Shown one piece after another: positions 57,931-64,000 of a stretch of 64,000 nt of DNA. The DNA is from Batillaria attramentaria. Its lineage: Eukaryota > Mollusca > Gastropoda > Batillariidae. Under the pieces are notes generated by a model that saw only the letters and a list, made by a program, of their open reading frames with translations, was not told the DNA's origin and searched no databases. Every line of letters begins with the position of its first letter. The first letter of the stretch is position 1. A program made the translations under genes and the position numbers. The stretch is from assembly GCA_018292915.2 (NCBI GenBank), contig JACVVK020000214.1:898501-962500 (forward strand), given 5' to 3'.

Positions 57931-58758
57931 TAGATTCAAGATTCAAAGATTTTGTTCCTTTCTTTTGGTATGGGAATGGAAAAATCCAAATATAAAGCAG
58001 GCGACATCAGAGTACAACAATATACAAAATACAGCGCAAATGACCTCCGAAATATGCACGGTAAAAAAACAAAAACCCCTTAGTCATTCAGCTTGAAATA
58101 CCGGGCAAATAAAATGTAATTCATCATCGAGTACTGACAAAACCACACGTAGAAAACTAAATGGCACATTTGAATACGCGTACACATTAGGTTAATTGAT
58201 TGTATTAGTATGGCACTTTGAAGAATATTGTGGCATTTTGAACATATGTAAGACTATCAAATTGTGCATAAAAGGGATCGACCGAGATTTCGGGGAAAAA
58301 AGGAAAAACACAATATTTGAAGTGTTCTCTTTTTTACAGTCTTAACTAAAACATTGCACGAAATTGTCTGATTTGTGAAATGACAAAAACAAACAGGGCA
58401 GACAGGCAATTACACCCATCCGAAGCATTAAGCCAACAGGAAAACAGCTGCCACTGAAAACCGCATACCGACATGTCAAAAATATTTATAAAATTAATAC
58501 AATACAATACAAACATATCAGTTCAAACGTACTAACCTGCTAAACTATGTACATTATGAAAAATGATCAGATCATTTGTTGTTTTTGTGGTTCGTAGGAG
58601 AAACATATTTCGTAGAACATTTGGGCAAGGTTTTGTATTTAGATAAATCCATTGTTTCTTTATTTCATATCGGAAAACAGCTTCAAACTGTTACTTATGT
58701 TGATAGCAGCAATAATTATACTGGCAGAATCTCTTCAGCCGCATACCGCTGGATGTAA

Positions 58759-59516
58759 GGGCCCTTGCACACTGGCGTCACGCGACATTGTCGCGCCACG
58801 CGTGCAGCAAATTTTGTCGCGCGTCTACATGTGCAACCCCTTGAAGCGCGAAGCGACAGGCGTAGCACGATTGAAAAATTCTGTCGCGCGGCGATAGGAA
58901 ATGTTCTATTCGGCGCGCTTGACGCGCGCGTGTAGCGTGGTTTCAGCCAATCAGAAGAGCCAGCCAGCAAGGGCCAGCACTCGCCATCCTCTTCTCTTCC
59001 AAGATGGCGGAATTGCGCGAAGACGAAATGTTTCGCCTCATCGACCTGTATCGTGAGCAGGAAAACCTCTACAATTTCCAGCTCGACTCGAATCGACGGG
59101 AATGCCGTTTTGTTGTGTCACTCTCCGCTGACTCACACTACGGTAAATACATAAATGGAGTGAATAAAACTAGACACAAACCGCTGGCTTGTCAGTCACT
59201 GATCTCTCATCGTCTACAATATAATTCTACAGCAAAGCCGGGTTTGTTGTAGCTAAATTCTATCAAGTTATCATGGCCTCGATCACCAGTCTCTATTCAG
59301 ACTGCGAGCAATGAGCCTGAAGTTTATGATACGTTTCAGATCCCTAATTTCGCATTCCATCGCACACTCGGAAGCACTGACTCGTGGCGAGATCTCCGAA
59401 GCAGCACGCGGCGCGCGTTACCTCCACGTGTGAGAGCCTCACTATGCGTGCAGCATGCAAGGCGCGACACGCGTGCGTGCGTGCGATGTAGCACCGACGC
59501 TAGTGTGCACCGGCCC
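58759..59516. mobile_element. Harbinger-like TIR element, 758 bp
   Basis: Ends are GGGCCCTTGCACACTGGCGTC on the left and, reversed, GGGCCGGTGCACACTAGCGTC on the right, with a TAA duplication on both sides (58756-58758 and 59517-59519). GGGCC-type ends and 3-base TWA duplications are PIF/Harbinger traits. The element has an internal MADF fragment but no transposase, so it is non-autonomous. Confidence 0.85.
59004..59252 (+). pseudogene. MADF (Myb/SANT-like) domain fragment
   Basis: The frame starts MAELREDEMFRLIDLYREQE, then NLYNF and NRRECRF: the start of a MADF DNA-binding domain (LI-x2-YRE-x3-LYN). PIF/Harbinger elements carry a second gene of this kind alongside the transposase. It loses similarity after about 38 residues, the expected result of an internal deletion. 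Confidence 0.68.
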
Positions 59517-60299
59517 TAAGGCGTGATGTAGGAATCAGTGATCTCGCCAGTTATGTTTACCCTCTATACTAACGACTTCCGTAGCGATAGTCAGAAGGCT
59601 AAGATGATCAAATATGCAGACGATACCTCTCTCAGTGACTACTCGAACGATGAGCAGCATTATCAACAGCAAGTAGAACACCTGAAAAAATGGTGTGATG
59701 ACAACTACCTGGAATTAAATGTCAAGAAGACAAAGGAGATGTTGGTTGACTTCAGACAGTCGGGGCAGAATGTCAGTGCTCTCACAATTAACAACGAAAC
59801 TGTAGAACGTGTTAGCATGTGTCGTTATCTGGGAACCATCATTGATGATCATTTAACTTTTCAGCAAAACACAGATGCTATCTATAAAAAAATGTCAGGA
59901 ATGTCTGTATATGTTGGAAAACTGAGAGCGCATGGTATTTGCCCGGATATTCTTAGGACATTCTACATCTGCCATATAGAAAGTGTTCTGACCTTCTCAT
60001 TCCTCTGTTGGTATGGAGCGCTGACTGTGCTAAACATCAACAAGTTAAGAACTATTACCTCTCAGGCATCAAAAATCTGCAGGATGGAAGTTAGAGGGCT
60101 TCAAGCCCTGTGTGAACAACGAACACTGACGAAAGCGTTTCAGATCACACAGGACACTACTCATGCTCTTAAACAACAAAAAGCGCCTTGCATCAATTGC
60201 AAAAAAAAAAAAAAAAAAAAAAAACACTCACGGTCGTTCTGTTGTGCAACATCACCCTTTTTCGTGTTTTTGAAAAAGACTGAATTCGTGAATTAAATT

Positions 60300-60879
60300 A
60301 ACAGACGAAAGACTTTATGGGAAAAGAATGAAATTAAAACACAAAACACATCTCCTCACGTGTAGGCGCTTTTTGTTGTTTGTTTTAATCATTGTTTCCA
60401 AGATTTTCTTGTCAAGTTAAACAACTGAATATTGAGATTAAAATCATTACATTAAAGACTATTGCAAAGATTGTTTTCGATAATTTGTGTTTAAAAGCGC
60501 TGGCCGTGTTGATTTAGACTTTTGTTTACTCAAGCATAACTAGACATCAAATCGCTGTAATAAAGATGATTTGGATAACATAATGTTGTCTAGGAGTGAT
60601 TTCTGATCCTTACTGTTATTTTTTGTGAGAATAAAACCATAACATCTCTGTGTAAATTCGACTGAAAATGGTGTTTGTTTCTTGTGACTTTTGATTTTGA
60701 CACCATGTGCACCCAAGCGTGTATGGCTAATGTGGTTTCCTCATTACAACAAAAACACTTTCTTCACCCTTTAGACAAATGGGCAAATGACTTAAAAACA
60801 CCAAATATATGTATCATTCTGCTTTTTGTTTTCCAAATGATTTGATTGAAACAGGTGGATACTTTATTTTGACGCTGAC

Positions 60880-60971
<92 letters not shown>

Positions 60972-61305
60972 GGGGGGGGGGGGGGGGGCGTGTGTGGGGT
61001 GGGGGGGGGATCTTATCTTATATGTATTTATTTGTTGAGGTCTGTGATGTGTGATTAGTGCCGCTGTTTAACAACAAATTGCCCAAATTGGGATAATACT
61101 AAAGGAAATTGAGAATTGAGATCATGATAATTTTCAAAACATTCTCAGGGGATCCCCTTCTTGTTAAGACTGTCACTGTGTCGCTTACAATTTTTGAAGT
61201 TTTTTCTTGTTTAATATGCAATACATACAAATTCCGATAAGGATGGAAAACTTTAAACAAACAAACAAACAAAGAAACTAGAAAGCATTTTCGAATAAAC
61301 ACAAA

Positions 61306-61365
<60 letters not shown>

Positions 61366-62125
61366 CGCGCGCGCGCGAGAAAGAGTATGTCTAGCGCTAT
61401 CACAGTTATGCGTGGTAAAATACGACAAAATAGAAATAACACCGGGAACGGTAAAAGAAACATTAATTTTCCATACTATCTGCCTTCCTTCTGCTGCGTA
61501 TCTTGTGTATTCTTCTTGTGTATGTATGTCCCATAAGATGATGTCCAAAAACTGCGAAGGTTCTAGCCTCGCTATGAACACAGGATTCTATAATAGTCAA
61601 CAAGTTCTGCACCTCTTCGGTCTACCAGCTGTTTACCTCCCCTTCCCCTCTCTATCTTTTTTATTTTACAGAAGATTCAGAGAAAAAAATCATGAACTGA
61701 ATACAGAAATGCATTCTCGTTTCATTGCATTCCGGACAAGGTTTCCACCCTTAAGGAATACAAACACCCACTGATCATTTTTGTTTGTTTGTTTGTTTGG
61801 TATTTTGTGCCCCAGCTCTTCGCCAGCTCCAGTGGTACTCCTCCCAGGTCATGGCTCGGACGGCTCGGAATATAGGCAATAGGGTACTCCGGCTTCCTTC
61901 CCCTCTGCTTTGGAAATGTTCAGCCCACAAAAATAAAAAAAATAAATGCAATTCTAAAAATTCCGAAATTTAATTTGCTGAGCTGGCCCTTCGTAATGTG
62001 TTCATGTCCAGTGCGTGGGCGAATGCGTGTGATCGACGTGAGCGTGCGTGCTGGGTTTAGGTCGCGGCGCTTTCAGGCAAATATTTGGGATAAAACGCCT
62101 ATATTAATGACATTATTATTATTAT
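60300..62125. other. Stretch with no supported gene
   Basis: AT-rich sequence, the compound tract above, a 60-base (CA)n at 61305-61366, and a reversed SINE B tail piece at about 61810-61855 (GCCCCAGCTCTTCGCCAGCT). No frame here has a recognisable domain. Confidence 0.6.
60870..60998. repeat. (AT)n(GT)n(G)n compound tract
   Basis: AT, then about 66 bases of GT, then poly-G with few interruptions. Confidence 0.95.
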
Positions 62126-62149
62126 TATTATGGCCCGCTTGACACGACT

Positions 62150-62465
62150 GCGGGACAGGGCCGCATTCAGCGCTTCCTGTCATAAATATCCCGGCGTTAA
62201 CCAAGCCCGGGAACTACGGCACCTGCGGTACCGGCCGTGAAATCATACACAACACGAGATGTGTTATGCCAAGGGAAGCACCCCCAAAGTCACACCCGTG
62301 AAGTGGGTGAGTCTCGGCTGTGTGGCAACAGTCTCCCCACTAGCCCATAGCACACCCGCTCTGGGTAGGAACTGAGATAGGTAGGAAAAACCTGCTTTGT
62401 GTCGGCTAGGATTCGAACCCGGGTGTCCCGGTCCGTGGTTCAATGTGCTCACCACTGCGGGTGGA
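62150..62465 (-). mobile_element. SINE B, 5' two thirds, inverted
   Basis: In reverse complement: GGTTCGAATCCTAGCC (B box), the GGTCGG-like block, CACGGGTGTGACTTTGGGGG, GCCGGTACCGCAGGTGCC and GACAGGAAGCGCTGAATGCG. The 3' part is missing; a piece of it may be the fragment near 61810. Confidence 0.8.
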
Positions 62466-62469
62466 GGGG

Positions 62470-64000
62470 GGGGGGGTGGTCACTGACTTTGAGATATAAA
62501 AATTGACATGTTTACATATGGCTCACTCCGAATGCATCACGAACTTGCTTCCAACAAGTCACGTCTCTAGTCGGATATAGCATACCTTCCTCCACTCCTG
62601 CAAACTATAATTTCCGACCTCTCTAGACCCAGCAACAGATGGCCCTCTCGAGATACCTGACGGCTGGGTGATGTCCAAGGAGGTCTTGCTACTTGCAGAG
62701 GGAAACTGACCCTGACCTACTCTATACCATACGTTAATGTGGGTGATGTTCTCTAACTGCAAATTTAGGATATATAATATCGAAACCATGGCTGTGAGCG
62801 GTTAAAAGCATCTATATACACGGCCTAGGCTGTACCGACCATTTTCCTTCTGGTGGTCTTGTGAATGGTAAGACACCCTTAGATCTATTGGGTGTTTCGC
62901 TGGTTGGATGGTACCACGGGCTAGTCTCAAGGCTTGCTTGAGGGAATAATATACAAAACACTTTCTAGAATATCGTGCAGGGTAAAGCTGGCTGAAATAA
63001 GTGAGTCTTGGGCATGCCAAAAAACTGCGAAAGAAGGAGACTGGCAAAGGTGTAGTGGAAATCCACACGAAAGGAACTTATTATCAAAGCTAACCTTCAC
63101 ACGACACACCACAAAAATCGCAAAATCCTACCATGTTAAGAAAGTCGAGTATACTAACACTGGTTTTGCGGTGATTTTCGAATGGCTACTTCTTTTTTCC
63201 TACTCACTCTTTTAACCTTTCGTAACAGTTGCATGCAGCCCCAAACGTTTGTGTGATCACTGAAGGAATGTCGTTTTTAAGGCCTCCTTACACGTCCGCG
63301 ATATTCAAGGGTTCAAGCTGAGGGTGTTCTGCGCTTCGTGGTGGAGCCTTAGTTTTGCGGTACCTGTGCCTGTGTAACAAGAAATAAATCATTGAGAGAA
63401 AATGTATGGTACTCAGTAATAAAAAAAAAAAAATAAAAAAATTATGCGTTCATTTTGTCTCCATGTCGACGAAAACTCGACTCCACACTACCCACACACC
63501 CCCCCCCCCACCCCCACCCCCCAACCTTCACCGAGATTTCTTTGGTGAATATCATGTATAATCAGTTTACTGATATACAATTAATAATGGCTACACTTCA
63601 TAAAAAGGTAAACGTATCCCAGCGGTGTCAAAATCTCGGACTTACAACATCAAATTCTCGTGCAAGTCATCACAGAAGAAGAGATGACTGACAAGCTGTG
63701 AAAATGATTCGCATGGGCTAATGTGTCTTCTTCTTTAACAGGGCACAAGGCAGCATACCCCTCAAACAACGCTATCCACTTATCAGAACAGATAAACAAC
63801 ACAGACTGTAGTTGAATCATGGACGCATGTCAATTAAATATGTTGAGAGGCAAAAGTTCTTGACAACTGTTTGAAAAAAATTATAAAAAATACCCGGTCA
63901 CCCAAGCTTTACAAAAATTTGAATGTCATTTTTAGGCAACTACTCAGCAAAACAGATGATTACTAGCAGTGTATGGTGTAAATCATACAGGAAATTAAAC
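62470..64000. other. Stretch with no supported gene
   Basis: I find no domain, repeat family or RNA gene. A possible Ig-like exon at 62586-62756 (minus) was considered and not accepted. Poly-A (63419-63440) and C-rich runs (63490-63522) are present. Confidence 0.5.

Larger units (their letters stand above)
58570..60222 (+). pseudogene. LINE RT remnant split by a Harbinger-like element
   Basis: Right of the insertion the frame reads (GV-x2-x)SVISPVMFTLYTNDF, KYADDT (catalytic box), HLKKWCDDNYLELNVKKTKE and CRYLGTIIDDHLTFQQN, and ends in poly(A) at 60200-60222. The motif GVRQGSVISP is broken to GVM-stop-ESVISP. Left of the insertion, KQLQTVTYVDSSN...RWM has RT palm-like character, so the LINE probably extends there; that part is less certain. 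It is truncated and has stops. Confidence 0.72.

Noticed and set aside
62586..62756. Minus-strand candidate exon with Ig-like pieces (WYRVGQGQ, EVGNYSLQEW) between AG and GT
   Set aside because: The phase is 0-0, unlike every other Ig exon here; no cysteines are present and no partner exons were found nearby.
1..64000. Search for CRISPR arrays, operons, riboswitches and ordinary tRNA or rRNA genes
   Set aside because: The sequence is clearly eukaryotic; all tRNA-like heads belong to SINEs and no rRNA-like stretch was seen.

Overview
The window is eukaryotic, intron-rich and packed with repeats. Exons are short and separated by kilobases of dinucleotide tracts, tRNA-derived SINEs, decayed LINEs, inverted-repeat DNA transposons and an uncatalogued (to me) repeat family. 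Repeat style (very dense CA/GT tracts, the recurrent GGCGATAACTC motif, THAP, MADF and SAP fragments, SINEs with Asp-tRNA-like heads) points to a mollusc, most likely a gastropod; this is inference from style. No bacterial features or ordinary RNA genes were found.

The real gene content is two tandem paralogs on the minus strand encoding immunoglobulin-superfamily (IgSF) receptors. Gene 1 (33636 down to 17774) appears complete. Eleven exons join in frame into a 759-residue type I membrane protein: signal peptide, one V-like Ig domain, two repeats of an [Ig-A + Ig-B] module, one transmembrane exon, and a tail with six tyrosines, three of them in Y-x-N motifs. Gene 2 (11084 down past base 1) has the same first four exons with identical intron phases and runs off the left edge. 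All inter-domain introns are phase 1 and the two introns inside Ig-B domains are phase 2, so whole domains can be skipped without losing frame.

Region by region. 1-11.1 kb: gene 2 exons 4 to 1, with a 9-kb intron 1 holding an array of a roughly 1.8-kb repeat (family 1) that carries a visible inversion, then a family 2 repeat. 11.1-17.8 kb: intergenic, with two full-length SINEs (clean target duplications) and LINE debris. 17.8-33.7 kb: gene 1, whose 10-kb intron 6 holds more family 1 copies with a retroposon and a 1.97-kb TG...CA element nested in them. 33.7-43 kb: SINEs, LINE tails and long stretches where I see nothing. 43.7-48.6 kb: a long inverted repeat (arms above 1 kb) enclosing a stack of elements inserted into each other, including a 577-bp TIR element with convergent THAP and SAP fragments. 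48.6-50.3 kb: a 5'-truncated LINE with an open reverse-transcriptase frame and 13-bp target duplication. 50.3-57 kb: minisatellite, SINEs and foldback elements. 58.6-60.2 kb: a LINE reverse-transcriptase fragment split by a Harbinger-like element carrying a MADF fragment. 60.2-64 kb: microsatellites and a SINE fragment.

The two receptors probably act at the cell surface in recognition or adhesion, with gene 1 signalling through its tyrosine tail. Ligand and pathway cannot be read from the sequence.
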